Counted from the stretch's first letter, positions 1 through 12,235 are shown. The stretch is DNA of 64,000 nucleotides from Hermatobates lingyangjiaoensis (GCA_026182355.1 JAPFBL010000234.1:372001-436000), one strand, 5' to 3'. The notes: generated by a model from the letters alone, not told the origin. A program made the numbers and translations.

Positions 1-430
1 GCGTGGCTTCTTTGGAATTCCGGACATACTAGTCCAGAGGCGAGTATGTTGGATTGGCGGATTAGTGTCCTCTCTGAGTGACGACGTCCTCAGATTTATT
101 CACCTCCCGCGTGGCTTCTTTGGAATTCCGGACATACTAGTCCAGAGGCGAGTATGTTGGATTGACGGATTAGTGTCCTCTCTGAGAGACGACGTCCTCA
201 GATTTATTCACCTCCCGCATGGCTTCTTTGGAATTCCGGACATACTTGTCCAGAGGCTAGTATGTTGGATAGACGGATTAGTGTCCTCTCTGAGAGACGA
301 CGTCCTCAGATTTATTCACCTCCCGCATGGCTTCTTTGGAATTCCGGACATACTAGTCCAGAGACGACGTCCTCAGATTTATTCACCTCTCGCGTGGCTA
401 CTATTGAATCCCGGACATACTAGTCCAGGG
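1..430. repeat. 108-bp tandem satellite, entering from the left edge
   Basis: The same block, containing gcgtggcttctttggaattc or a close variant, recurs at positions 1, 109, 217 and 325, so the period is exactly 108 bp. The fourth unit is shortened (next start at 392, spacing 67) and the last is diverged. Units differ by only a few substitutions. Because 108 is 36 codons, one frame (65-493, +) stays open and reads as a repeated 36-residue peptide. I regard that as a by-product of the period. The array continues beyond the window. Confidence 0.93.
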
Positions 431-499
431 GTGAGTATGTTACCTCAGGGCTATCCTGGTCGTCAACACGCCGAATCTCAAGTTAAATCTTAAGTTACA

Positions 500-900
500 G
501 TTAAATCTCAGAACAAGGCGAAAATATAGTATTTGTATGTATATATATTGTATATAATATGTATATGTATAGTATAGTATAATAGTATATATAGGATATA
601 GTATATAGTATATAATATGTATAACATGTATATAATACAAGGCTTTTTGTATTAGTTGATACGGAACACCCATTATTGGTTTCGATTTCATTCTAATTTC
701 GAACTTTTGATTGATTTAAGAAGTAGTGACTTGTGGAATATAATACAGCTTTGTCATTATCACCAACCCCTCTACCGTTCTTACACTCAGTAACTCAGTT
801 GGGGGTTTCATATTAAGAAAGTAATGAAATAGATTATTTGTGCTAACTATATATTTCATAAATATACTAAGTTGAAAGAGAACTTACGAGTGCTTTATGT
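500..900. other. AT-rich spacer with low-complexity tata/tagta tract
   Basis: Low-complexity sequence built of tatagta/tatata words occupies about 530-640. The remainder is ordinary AT-rich DNA. No gene is recognised. Confidence 0.6.
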
Positions 901-907
901 AACTTTA

Positions 908-1178
908 CAGTTGGGTTTTTGACTCTTGACGAAGACCGCCTGTTACGGTTGAAAGATCTTAGTCTTGTTTTCCCATTTCTTATTGTGGTTTGATCATTGA
1001 TATATTGATATATATATATATATATATATATATGAATGATCAAACCACAAAAAGAAATGGGAAAACAAGACTAAGATCTTTCAACCGTAACAAGCGGTCT
1101 TCGTCAGAGTCAAAAACCCAACTCAGTTGGTTTGATCATTGATTGTTATTTCACGTGTTTATGTGAAATCTTTATATA
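908..1178. mobile_element. Penelope-type inverted-repeat unit, family A (A1)
   Basis: Two arms, 908-1000 (+) and 1031-1123 (-), are near-perfect reverse complements around a (TA)n core at 1007-1033. Outer ends carry cagttgggtttttgac and inner ends carry tggtttgatcattg. A further truncated A end (1129-1178) holds the hairpin tttcac...gtgaaa and runs into another TA tract. The left arm has ttgacga where the ribozyme box should be ctgacga. The right arm, read on the minus strand, is intact. The same family recurs at 15.4, 27.6, 42.1, 48.3, 48.6-49.1, 50.6, 57.7 and 60.5 kb. Confidence 0.8.
1069..1111 (-). ncRNA. hammerhead-like ribozyme motif, family A
   Basis: Read on the minus strand: stem I GACT/AGTC, box CTGACGA, one extra A, stem II GACCG-loop-CGGTT, GAA, palindrome AGATCT as stem III, then T as the residue before the predicted cut. 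This matches the hammerhead layout with an open stem I and a minimal stem III. Hammerheads of this kind are known from Penelope-like retroelements. Folding was done by eye; self-cleavage is inferred. Confidence 0.65.
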
Positions 1179-1188
1179 TATATATATA

Positions 1189-1335
1189 CCAGCCGTTGTG
1201 TCTACAACGTGCTTGGTCCCCCTTTCTCTTTTCCCCTGAAGACGGATTTCCCGAAAATTTGAGTTTGTGTGTTTCTTTACTTTATGTGCTACCTATCCTT
1301 AATTTTGAACTGTTTTATATATATATATATATATA
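1189..1335 (+). mobile_element. Penelope-type single arm, family B (B1)
   Basis: Right arm only of family B, bounded by TA tracts. It contains acaacgtgcttggt, a ctgaaga box at 1236-1242, gaaaatttgag and the tail gtgtttctttact. The complete family B dyad is at 50641-50985. Stem II is weak here (gga/ccc), so the ribozyme is probably damaged. Confidence 0.65.
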
Positions 1336-1608
1336 GTTTAATGTACATAAAAAAAACATAGAGAAATTAAAAACAAACTTACAGTCTCTAATTTTTGGTT
1401 GAACCGTCTTCAGGAGAGATAAAGAAGGAAAACCAAGCGCACTGGTACAGAGCGTTTATTATCTCTCCTGAAGACAGTTCAACCGAAAATTAGAGACTGT
1501 AAGTTTGTGTTTTTAATTTCTCTATGTTTTTTTATGTACATTGAACTGTATTTGTCCATTTCGAATCGTATTTTCATCGAAAAAGTGTATATATATATAT
1601 ATATATCA
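1336..1608. mobile_element. Penelope-type inverted-repeat unit, family C (C1)
   Basis: Arms at about 1338-1423 and 1460-1553 are reverse complements. Both contain acatagagaaatta, tacagtctctaatttt and the hammerhead-like box with its flanks; the spacer is about 40 bp. A plus-strand tail (tttgtccatttcgaatcg) follows to the TA tract at 1588-1604. The same family occurs at 30983-31535, 52566-52680 and 58965-59055. Confidence 0.75.
1464..1496 (+). ncRNA. hammerhead-like ribozyme motif, family C
   Basis: Stem I TCTC/GAGA, box CTGAAGA at 1468-1474, extra C, a short stem II with one mismatch in this copy, GAA at 1485-1487, stem III AATT, and A1492 before the predicted cut. The opposite arm (1388-1413, -) has a perfect stem II but AAA in place of GAA. 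Neither arm is therefore fully consensus. Inferred by eye. Confidence 0.5.
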
Positions 1609-3080
1609 GATATTCATATCACTAACCTATATGGCACTAGCAATATCTATTTAAATATATTAATGAAAATGAAATTACCTTTGTAATGTTTCAGGAAATA
1701 ACCTTTGATTTTCTATATAATACTATATTAGGAGTGGACAAGTCAAGGTCTTTATTACAGATTGACTCAGGCACTTATGGCCTCGAGTCTTTGGAGAGAT
1801 TTGAATCGCACTCACATTCGAAAAGAGTAACTTTCCCAAAAATAAAGAAATTGCATTGAAACTAAATCATATTAACAAAGTAATGAAATAGATATATTTG
1901 TGCTTACTATATATTTCATAAATATAACTAAGTTCAAAGAGAAATTGCTTTATGTAACTTTACAGAATGCAAGACTGTTCAAAATGATACAGCTACAATA
2001 TAAAACAGTTTTAAAGCTCTATTAACTTAATAATAATTATATATAATGAACTACTGATTATACAAGTTCTGTTTGCATGAAACAAGTTATTATAAAGTAA
2101 TAAAGTTTGTTTAAAATTACCATATTTTATTAATACAACAGTATCACTGAAACTGTTTACAAATAAATATTATTTAGTGATTTTAGTGATATTAAATTTA
2201 CATTAGATATATTTTTGATTTGAGTGTTCGGTGTTAATACGACACTAATTTCTTAGATACTTTAGTGATTTGATTAGTGATATCTGTTAATGAATGCTAC
2301 ATGTTCAGATTATTAGTTATGGTTTATTGTCTCAATAATTATTCAAGAATGGGATACAAGGACTTATGTGTGTATTTCTATTTTATCGATATAATTTATA
2401 AATTTTTTTTAAATATATTCTTGTATGCAATTGGTATTTCGATTTTTATTGTAATGATAGTTTAACTGAAATAATTTAAATTATTATTTTAATCATCTTA
2501 CCCAATATTATTTTCTTTTTTACGACGTAAGATGAGTAATAATAATTCAAATGATTATAAGAACCTGTATGGAACAATACTAATAAAAACTATAATATTG
2601 AATATAAACTGGGAAATTATTTTAATTTATTATACAAAATTTAATCTTCTTTGAAAGATGTTCATTATACTTATGTGTTATTGCTTTGAACAGTTTTGGT
2701 TTTGGATAAAGCTTGTCTGTGAATGCATTCATTCCTTTTATTTTACCGCAATAAATTGTATTTAATTTCATATTCACTAATTTTTAATTGTTTTTAAACC
2801 ACATTATATATAAATTTGCAAAGCTATCAGTTTAAATTTCATTGATAACATAATATCTATCTTAGAGGAGAGCTTGGAAATGAATTAATATCGATTGACT
2901 TTTTTTCCCTGGAAATAGCAATTCGGATTTAAATTCGAGTACATAAATTTCTTTCAATTTTATTTTAATTTGGATTCTGATTTGAATTCAGATTAAATTT
3001 AAAATGTTTAAAAACTTCAGAAAATATAGATAATAGTGCATAATTCATTGATTAACGTTTTCCAAACATTGATTGTTTGA
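1609..3080. other. AT-rich DNA without recognised genes
   Basis: Only short chance frames are present and I recognise no repeat family. Short stretches near 1865-1960 resemble 815-900 (atattaacaaagtaatgaaatag and following), which suggests an old local duplication. Confidence 0.5.
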
Positions 3081-3213
3081 CAGTACACATTTTGTCAGTC
3101 TTTGTTATATCTTATTATTAGTATTATATATTATAGATATATATCTTATTATAGTCTTAGTAACTGCAGGCAACTTTGGTGGAGGAGAAAATTTCGATCC
3201 TTTTTCTTCTGTC
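3081..3213 (-). pseudogene. broken fragment duplicated from the MESR4-like gene
   Basis: The sequence reproduces part of the 3' coding region of the neighbouring MESR4-like gene (5878-5952): acagtacacatttt, then gtcagtct(t/a)tgttatatc, then gcaa(c)tgcaggcaactttgg and ggaggagaaaatttcgat, in the same order and orientation. The parent encodes the junction just before the PHD finger. About 50 bp of tata-rich DNA interrupts the copy at about 3112-3160, and homology stops at the parent's poly-Glu repeat. It is far too short to work and is best read as a local segmental copy. Confidence 0.85.
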
Positions 3214-3425
3214 TGAGTTATAACTTCTTATTAATAAATTTCATTAAGAATATAATTCTTAAAATAAGTCATGAACTTTAAACAAAACTTTTTTTTACAT
3301 CGAGTCCTTTTTATTGTTTTAAGAATAAAAATAATAATAGTACCCAAAATAAAGAAAAATAATAAAATAGTAACATTTATACTATTATACTACATTATAC
3401 AAATGTAATTTCTCGTTTCATAACA

Positions 3426-3577
3426 TTATTATCAATTTAATATTGGCTTGATATCGATTATAAACATCTACAACCGATCTCTACAACTACTAAATTATTA
3501 TCAATTTAATATTGGCTTGATATCGATTATAAACATCTACAACCGATCTCTACAACTACTAAATTATTATCAATTTA
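3426..3577. repeat. 69-bp tandem duplication
   Basis: A 69-bp unit containing atattggcttgatatcg and ctacaaccgatctctac occurs twice in direct orientation with no visible differences, followed by a 17-bp start of a third unit. Confidence 0.9.
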
Positions 3578-3772
3578 AGAAGGTTAAATATCAACAATAT
3601 TAAGTCAAAGATTTAGAAGAACTCTTTGGAAAATCTGTTTCCCTATTAACAATGCATTAGATTTAAATTGTGTTTCTTGGCCGGCTTCGGAAGCTTCCAC
3701 AATTTTAAGAACAGATTTAAATGCCTTGTGTTTAATGTGTGTTCATAACTGGTAGCTAATATTTTACTTTTT

Positions 3773-4600
3773 TACTTTACTATCAGTGAAGTATAGTGAT
3801 CGTGAAAAAATTCGATCACGAGATTTTGACGGAATTATATGTTTTGAGGTCCCAAAAGACGTTTTATGAAGTTTTTTCAATGATGTATTGTGTGTGTGTG
3901 GTGTGGCTAGGTGAGTATGTTAGCATACTTGTTACCACGTTACAGTCCACAATCTTTGTTGGATCAAGTTGATATTTTACACAAACATGGGCCCATCATA
4001 GTGTAGATGATCCCTATTGTTTGGGAGAAATTATGCATGGTGGGAAAGTCTCTTTTTTTTGCCAAAACCCAGTTTTTAGAAAATTTTTTTCTCCTAAACT
4101 GCTGATTCTAGAGTTTTGAAATATAGGCATTATCTTTCAGATAATTCAGAATGCAATAAACGAAAAATATATTCAGATTATTGAAACAACGGGAAATATT
4201 TTTTTTTCAATAAAATTAAAAATTTTGATTCAATCTCAAAGCTTGTGAGAGCGATACAAGCCATACCGTTTGATGGATCAAAATGAAACTATACCTAAAA
4301 ATAGAACATTATGTCGTGGATGAGATGAGATAATGTTTATCAAAATTACATCCGCCAAAGAGGCGTTACAGTACAGTTTTTATTTTGATAAAATTTTTTT
4401 TGACACTAAACGCCTCATTAAAAAACCATGAAAATTTGACCAAAAATTGAACAAGAAATGAGCAATTTATAAAAAAAAAACATTAAATTTCAATCACAGC
4501 AAAGAGTAATAAAACCATAAAAAAACTGTTAGTTTATTGTCCCTTTTGTTAGATATGAAATAATTTAATTGTAAAAAAATCATATTTTAAGTGTCCCGGT
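3773..4600 (+). mobile_element. family T element, 5' part (copy T1)
   Basis: It begins with a diverged form of the family's terminal palindrome (3773-3791). It then follows the T consensus: gatcgtgaaaaaattcgatc, tgttttgaggtccc, a (GT)n stretch, tgttggatcaagttgat, agagcgatacaagccata and tgatggatcaaaatgaaac. Homology fades near 4600. No transposase frame is visible. Confidence 0.75.
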
Positions 4601-5715
4601 ATAATCGTATCTTAAGATACTGCATTTTTGATGTGATATTTTCTCTGTAAAATTTAGAACAAGTTTTCAATATCATTCTGATTTTTAGGGCCTAAACGAT
4701 TAAAATATTTGGTTAAATACTTGTAAATTTCTTTTTTATATCCTACCTCAGCTACAATAGATGCAACCAAACTGAAATGAATTATAGACTTCAAATTTAA
4801 ATTATTAATAATTAATTCAAACCATACATCAGTATAAAAGGAGATAATTCCGTTACAAAAAACATTATTGATCATATTATTTTCTAAAAACACTTGGTTC
4901 ATTGATTCATTTTTTTTCTTAATGAAATAAATTATTTTATTTACGGGCGAAGGAACTATTGTACAATTTCTTATATAAAGTCCCTAATATACCGTTCCAT
5001 ACTTTATTAAACATATTCGAAATGAGTAGTTTTTGTAATGAAACCACTTTATCGGGACATTTTTTTTTATAATTTCCCATAATGAGATTGCAGTGTTTTA
5101 GGAATATATAAAAAAAGAATGAAATCAAACAAAATTAGTCAAAATAATTGTATTCTGTTATATACAAATAAACTGTACACAGTGGGGAATTGGTTGCAAT
5201 AATTACAAGATTGAACTATGAAGAGTAACAAATGAACGCGAATCTTCAAGTTATATAAAATTAACGAAGTCTGTAAACTAAATAATAGAAATTTTGACTA
5301 TTAAAAATAATGCACTTCACATAACAATAATTATATACACACTTATGTACAGTTCATACAGGAGAAATATATAAAATTATATTCAAATTTTATAGCTAGT
5401 TTTATACAACATTGCTTTCTTATTTTGTTTGTTTTATACTTGAATCTAGCAATAACTAGGATTAAAAAAAAACTATACATGTCCATGAAATAAATTTCAT
5501 AAAAATTAAGGAATATTTCTAATGGTTTGAGTTTAATTACAAATATTTTCATTTTTTTTTATATACAAACTAGATAATGTCCTTTAAAGATGATTAATTT
5601 ACATTTATATATTTAACATGTTGTACTATCAAGCAGCTTGATTTTTGTTTTTGAAATATATGTATATATATATATATATTATTTAAATAAGGTACTATAT
5701 ACAATTAGTAGTAGC
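4600..5715. other. region downstream of the MESR4-like gene, including its 3'UTR
   Basis: The minus-strand MESR4-like gene ends at 5716, so its 3'UTR lies here. A possible poly(A) signal ATTAAA (minus strand, 5532-5537) lies 180 bp past the stop. AATAAA (minus, 4936-4941) lies 780 bp past it. I cannot choose between them. Two short minus-strand frames (4654-4902 and 4937-5128) show no recognisable protein. A (TA)n tract lies at 5662-5680. Confidence 0.45.
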
Positions 5716-5950
5716 TCAAGCTGGGAGCCCACGTTTCTTTTTACATTCGGGACAGAACCATTGACCTTTGGGAGGAACCAAAATCCCAACGCATTCAAAA
5801 TGAAACCATTCTATTTTACAGTTCTCATCATCACACGCAATCATCTCAGACACTTCATCATAGGGACACCTACAGTAACAGTACACATTTTTATCAGTCT
5901 TAGTTATATCAGCAACTGCAGGTAACTTTGGTGGAGGAGAAAATTTCGAT

Positions 5951-5985
<35 letters not shown>

Positions 5986-8900
5986 TTCTGATGCACTATC
6001 TGATGAATTGCTACTTGAACAAGGTTTAGTAAACTTTGGTAACAGTGGGCTTTTTTTAATAATTTGTTTAGGGAGTGATAACTGAATGCGAGGTGTTTGA
6101 GGGTTAGTGTGAACAACTTTATGGAGAAGAGGAGAAGGGGTTGGAGTTGGTGTTGGAGGTGGAGGTTGTGGAATATTCATAATATCTGATTTCTTCCACT
6201 TAATTGGGCTAATTCTCTCTTCTTCTTCTTCACTTGAATATCCATAAAACTTATTAGGTATTCTTCTTCTTTTAGATACTCTCACACTTTCATTTTCCGA
6301 TCCACTTCCAAAACTGGAATCAGGATAGGTTCTACTAATAGATGTTTGGGGCTGAATTTTAGGTAGGGGAGGAATTTCTTTTGATTTTAAGTTGAATGGT
6401 TTCAAATTTGGCCGAGGACTGTCCGGAGTTAAAGGAAGTCTACTGGCTGGACTAGTTACAAATGGTTTTTGAAGAGTACTCCTAGGGCGTGTTTTTGAGA
6501 AAATAGTCCTCTTTCTTCTTGCCTTAGTGATCTTTCTTTTAGACTGTGGTGATTCTTTTCCCGTTTGAGGCCACGTTGACAGGTCACTTTTATCACTTGC
6601 AGAATTAACAGATGGAGCAGGACTATCTTGTAAAGGACCAGGAGATATTGCTCCATTATTAACTGGAGCAACAGATGCCAACAGCATTAACTGATTTCTT
6701 TTTTCAGCCAGTAACTGATTAGCTATTTTCTGCGGTTGCCTATCATAGAAATCTTCATCAGTTGATGTCTCATCTGTTTCAAGTTCCGATTCTCTTATTA
6801 CAGGATCTTCTAAAGAAGTCACCGAAGTAACGCAGTCAATTTTTTCTTCTTTAACTTGCGCACTTGTATTTACATTTTTTGTTTTCAATTTTTTCTCCTT
6901 TTTCTTTTTACGCTTTTCTTGTTTCTGTTTTCCTTCTGATAGTGAACTATCAGAATCCGAACTTGAAGAAGAACTACTATCAGACGAAGAACTTGAGCAA
7001 CTACAATTAGTTCCACAACTACAACTACTCGAGTCACTTTCACTGCTTGAATCGCTTGATGAAGAACTATTATTATTCTTTACAGCCTTCTTCTTAGGAG
7101 ACTTCAATTTCTTTTTTAATGAATTAGAATCGGCATTTACATCTGGAATTTCCTTTTTCAACAAATTCATTTCATTTTCTTTATTTACATCCATTAGACT
7201 AGGTTCTAAATTAGATGCGGTTGGAATGTCTTCTTTAATAACAGGTTCCGTCTTAATTTGCTGGCAGTAATCATGGTCACCCATAATAATACCATAAGCT
7301 ACTTCCGATTTCATGGCACATAACGGATAAGGTAAATTTTCATTTTGATAATTCGTTTTGTAAAAATTTTCCCAAATATTTTCTACAGGCTCATTTGAAG
7401 GTGGTGGTTGGTCCATAGAAACAGGATGATTCTCTTTCAACCCGTCACTTGATTCAGCATTCACTTTTTCACTATCTCCATTTAAGTTCGATTCCGATTC
7501 AACATTTTTCAGTCTTTGAGATTCTTCTAAGTTAGATACTTCCTCTACTGCTTCTGCTTTTACAGGTTCTTCTACATTTGCATCTTTATTAACCTTTTCA
7601 ACAAATGTATCCCTAGATTTTTCTTCTTCATTTTCATTGGTTGTTTTCTTATCATCAAGATTTGCATCGTTATTTATTTTTTGACTATCATCATCAGAAC
7701 TATCACTTTCAGATGATAAATTTAATGGAGGTAAATCGTAGAGATCAATAATAGGTTTCGATTTTTTGTCTTTCTTATGTTTTTTATGCTTATTTGAAAG
7801 TGGGTCTCTAACAGAACTCTTCCCATCAGAATCTGGTATAATGGAATCTAATTCCTCACGTCCATCTGAAGCTACTCCTGTAACATCTATTATCTCCTCT
7901 TTCAATTTAGACTCTTCTGAATCACCTTGAACGTCACTTTTATTCACTGAAACATTATGTCTTTCTTCGTGACGAGATAAAAGCTTTTTTGAAATAAATT
8001 TCTTGTCACACTTCGTACATGAATAAGAAAAATCACCAGAATGTAATCGTTTGTGAACTTTAAGCGCCACTGCCTTTGTAAAACTTGAATTACATTCATC
8101 ACAAATAAATGAATTAGGTGGAATACAAAAATGGTATACATGAGGCCATTTTTTCTGCAAACATTTCTTACAAAGGACACTTTCCGTACCATGTTTCCAA
8201 AATAAATGTTTTGTTATATCAGGTTTACTAGCATAAGCAATACCACATCTATAACAAAGATGATTAAGTTTATGCTTCCACATATGAGTAGAAAGTTTTT
8301 GCTGATCAGAACAAATTTCAAGGCATATGTCACATGTGTGGTGACATTTTCTTAAATGAACCATAAGACGAAAAGTTGATGGAATAGTATCCAGTTGACA
8401 AAAACAACAGCGAAAAGTTAGATCAATATTATGAATTTGATCATCAGCATTGTATTTTCCTGGGCAAAGATGGCACAAAAGTTCACTGTAACTATAAAAA
8501 TTTGATTTACACATTATACAGAGGAGTAATGACTTAGTATGCGACTTTCGTTTATGGAAATATAAGTCTTTGTGAGAATTAGTCACATAATTACACTGAA
8601 AACAGTCGAAAGTGTTGTCCTTATCATATGGTACATGTATGGAAGAGTCTGTACTATCGTAACTTTCAGTATTAAAGTACATGGTGTTGAGGACACCCAA
8701 GGATGACTTCAGTTTGTTGAGAACATCATCGGGCGTGTCATTCTTAACAGGTGTATATCTATGTTCTGAAAGCAAATGCAGAGCCAATTGCTTTCCGTTT
8801 ACTGCTATTTTGACAGCTCTACGGCAATAATTACACGACAAGCATGACGTTCTCACACACTCTTTAACAACTAACTGTACTTTCATGTCTTCAATTTTTT

Positions 8901-11121
8901 CATCCAATGTTAAAGCCATAGCTGGGATATCTTCACCTGCTAGAGGTATTTCATCGGTTTTATTTTTGACTTCAGGTTCATTTCTAGAATACTCTTCAGT
9001 TATACCTTTTTCTTGAACACTGTTCTCACTTGATATATAATATTCTTTTTGGCTGTCTCTAGTATTCTTTGAGTCATTGTCACTTATAGGAGCTGTTTCA
9101 TCGATCACCATTGATAGTTTATTACTGTCATCACTCTCTTCTTCGGAGTCTGCATCAGCCTGTAATTTAAATTTCATCAATCTCTTGTCGACTCCAGGTT
9201 TCCATTCCACTGATTTTATATCAAAACGCTTACTCTCCTCTGTAATAGGAGCTGCTAAATCACCACTTTCTGGAGCATCTTTTAAATCACTTTCTGATTC
9301 TTTTATATCCGCTTGAGTGTTACAAACTTCCGAAGAAACTGAGTTTTCTTCCATTCTTTTGGTTGATAATGATTCAACAACAATTTGTTTTAATGACTTT
9401 TTATTTTTCTTAACCAAACTTCGAGGAACTCTAGACCGTGTTCTTTTGGTAGGTTTTATCCTTGGAAAACTACTTATCTTCGAATCACTGGATTCAGTAA
9501 AATCTGGAGTTGTTTCTTCCTGATTAACTAAATGTTCTGTTGGACTTTCTGTATTATAACTAACAGTCTCTTCACTTTTTGGTTCGTTAACTTCATTTTT
9601 TAAATCTTCAGTTTCATCTACTTTAGTAGAATCAATCACGTTGTCAACTTCCATATCATGATCCTGATCATGAGTAACATTACATGCAACATCATGATCC
9701 TCAGATTTTTCATCCTCACTTTTACTCTCAGTTTGAACTGCAGATGGTTCTTCAGGAGATTCTTCGTGTTCTTCAGGACTGGGTACAGCAGATCCCGATT
9801 CATCTTCCCGGGTCTCTTCTTGGCTTGGAAACTCCTTAACTTCTTCATAATTGTTTTCCGATTGAGGATCATCACTTATTATAGGTGTTGGCGATACTTG
9901 AGTAGACATAATATTTTTAGTTGTTGAAAAAACACTATTTGTACAACTTTGTTTAGAATGAAAATGTTCCTTTTTTGGTATACATACATGGCTTAAATCA
10001 TCACCGTCTGAGATAGCTGTATCACATTCCAAACATACCAAAATGTATGAAGGAACATTACATTTTTTAAAACTAGATGAATCAGGAAATGGTATTAAAT
10101 TTACTTGATGTTTTAAAGTTAAATGTTCACTCAATTTATCACTGAACGCAAACATAGCCAGGCAATGTAAACATATATATTTGTCGTGCACTTCCTTCAT
10201 GTGATAAAATAAGTTCCAACTTTCGTAATACGTTCCGCAACCCGAACACAAGTATACTTTCCTAGTCACTTTAATATTGGTGGACGTAGAATGCCTCAGT
10301 GATTTTCTGCATTCCATCTGATGCATGTTCAGTACATTTATTGACTCGAAACCAGAAAGTCCACAATGATTACAACGAAAATTAATGGTAGGTTGCAACC
10401 CTAGATAATGAGTATACTCAGGGAAAGAGGTACTCGGATCTGAAGAGGTTATATTCGAAATAGCAACATTAGCACTCAAATCTTTCCTCCAGCTAGGATT
10501 AAATGGATTACCTTTCAGGTTAATTCTTTTCTGTAGTTTCAAGGGGCCGTCTCCAGGCGAATTTTTTGTTTTAAAACCAACATATCGAATACCACTAGTC
10601 TCTGAAAGAGGTATTGAGGTTTGAATCTCAGGTTCACTTTCAGGAATAGGTGTTTCGGGCGTTACTTTTTCAAAGTTTGTAGCCGGAGAATTTACCACAA
10701 CATCAGTATTTAAGCTTTCCTGCGTACAGAAAGTTAATGGTTCATCAGAAATCACTTCATCGACATTACGAGAATCACTGCAATCAGGCACTTGTTCCGA
10801 ATCTTTACTCTCACTCGGATCATTGATAAAACACTTATTATTCACTTCATTTATTTCACTTTCAGGCGACTTCGAAGATGTATTTATTTCACTTTTCACT
10901 AGTTCATCACTACCACCTGAAAGAACTGCAACAGCTAAGTCCTTTCCACTGTCATCGTGATGTAAACTAATTAAATTGAAACCGTCTTTTTGCTCCACAA
11001 TTTCTTCTTTCAGTTCATTCACTGTTATCTTGGAGTCAACATTAGTAGTAAGCTCATTTTCGTGCACAACAGAATGTGGTAAGTTTTCTTCACTCACATC
11101 ACCCTCAGGACAACCTTCCAT
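5716..11121 (-). CDS. MESR4: MESR4-like C2H2 zinc-finger and PHD-finger protein
   Basis: A nuclear chromatin/transcription regulator of 1801 residues in one coding exon. Seen: four Cys/His finger-like units at about 250-375; a long acidic and Ser-rich region; a second cluster of about eight C2H2 units at about 757-1052, the last two classical (FICDEC..., YSCTKC...HEERH); poly-Ser and Lys-rich tracts at about 1365-1440; a poly-Glu run near 1725-1740; and a C-terminal PHD finger (about 1744-1797) with Cys4-His-Cys3 spacing and the ING-like core IEWFHFECVG. Many C2H2 fingers plus one terminal PHD is the architecture of Drosophila MESR4 (about 2170 residues). ING-like PHDs usually read methylated H3K4, so that role is inferred. 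I chose Met at 11121: a good splice acceptor (TTTATTGTTTTAG) sits just upstream, so the 22-codon upstream extension is probably intron. No frameshift is seen. The poly-Glu run is a coding (GAA)n microsatellite. Confidence 0.8.
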
Positions 11122-11126
11122 TATAT

Positions 11127-11522
11127 CTAAAACAATAAAATATATATTAAGACCTATTAAAATACCAATATCGAACCAACAGTTCAAAAGAACATCAACC
11201 TAAAAAATGATCAGTTTAGACTATATGTACAATAATTAACTCCAAATAGTAGTCTAGGACAGTATATAAACAATATTAACAGGTTAAATAAAAACAGTAT
11301 CCAAATAGACAAGGGGAAATCTAGGCACATAAACACAGTAAGAAACTACCTAAATAAGATATACCTAATACCCATATCAGGTAAGTCTACTATTGCTACT
11401 CATGTTGGTAAGCAGTATTAATTGGAATACATAGACAGCTATAACAGAAATGGAATAATCCTGTAAAGAGAACAGTAACAAAGTTGACTTAATATAAACA
11501 GCACCAGAAATATAACACTTAC
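11127..11522 (-). other. probable 5'UTR intron of the MESR4-like gene
   Basis: On the minus strand a consensus donor GTAAGT lies at 11522-11517 and a pyrimidine-rich acceptor ends in TTTTAG at 11127, five bases before the chosen ATG. This gives a 396-bp intron and a short non-coding first exon from about 11650 to 11523. Inferred from splice motifs only. Confidence 0.5.
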
Positions 11523-11639
11523 TTTTAACAGATAACTATTATTCGTCGTAGAGCATAATTTCGAAGTATTATCAAACATCAACACTTCATTCAATAAAAT
11601 ACTGTAAGCTTACGCGCGAAAGTCAGGTTAGACTACTAG

Positions 11640-12150
11640 TAATGGCGTCAGTTCATCTGAAGAAATAAATGAATTTCATATTTTCTATTTATTTTGAGCC
11701 TTCTACTTGATGAACATGATTCTGTTCGATGTAATATTGGATAAATCATATAACTCATCAGAATGTCTGTCTGGTTACAAAGTTTATTCATATTTTCGAG
11801 AACGATGAACAAAGATATCTAATAATTAATTCCACTCTTGCCAGACTATTAGAATCATTATCTACATAATTATCATTTATTTTAAAGGCACAACATATTT
11901 TATGTTTTGAAAAGTTCTGATTAACAAAAGTCAAAAGTAATTAATTTGGTTATACAATCGAAAAATTGTTATTTTGACATTCATATCTCATTCAATTTGT
12001 TAATAAAGATGGCATAATACAAACTTAACAAAATAAAATTCAGAGTAAATAATACAATTAAAATTGTTAAAATATACATTTCAATATCAAAATAATTTTT
12101 ATTTTTCAATTAAAGTTATATTTGTTATAAATTAATAACTTTACGTTGGC
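11640..12150. promoter_or_regulatory. divergent promoter region of MESR4-like gene and RpL6
   Basis: The two host genes point away from each other. If the proposed first exons are right (MESR4 ending at 11523, RpL6 ending at 12235), only about 0.5 kb separates their starts. A small CpG-bearing patch (acgcgcgaaag, about 11613) lies at the MESR4 side. No TATA box or initiator can be assigned with confidence. Confidence 0.4.
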
Positions 12151-12235
12151 AACAGGGTTGTCGTGGTTTCTGGCTAAGGAAGGTTTGTTTCTATCAAGGG
12201 GTTACGTTTTACAGCGTTCATTAAGTTTGAAGTTC
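12150..12235 (+). other. RpL6: probable non-coding first exon of RpL6
   Basis: A stretch richer in G and C than its surroundings ends at a strong splice donor, ttc|GTAAGT (GT at 12236-12237). With the acceptor at 14061-14062 this would place a 5'UTR exon here, a common arrangement for insect ribosomal protein genes. The start is approximate. Confidence 0.4.

Noticed and set aside
4654..5128. Two adjacent minus-strand frames (82 and 63 residues) downstream of MESR4 as a possible small gene
   Set aside because: They lie in different frames, show no recognised family, and sit in the probable 3'UTR/AT-rich flank of MESR4. Nothing distinguishes them from chance frames.
11122..11187. 22-codon N-terminal extension of the MESR4-like protein
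   Set aside because: A pyrimidine-rich splice acceptor lies immediately before the second Met. The extension is AT-rich and hydrophobic, unlike the rest of the protein, so it is most likely intron.
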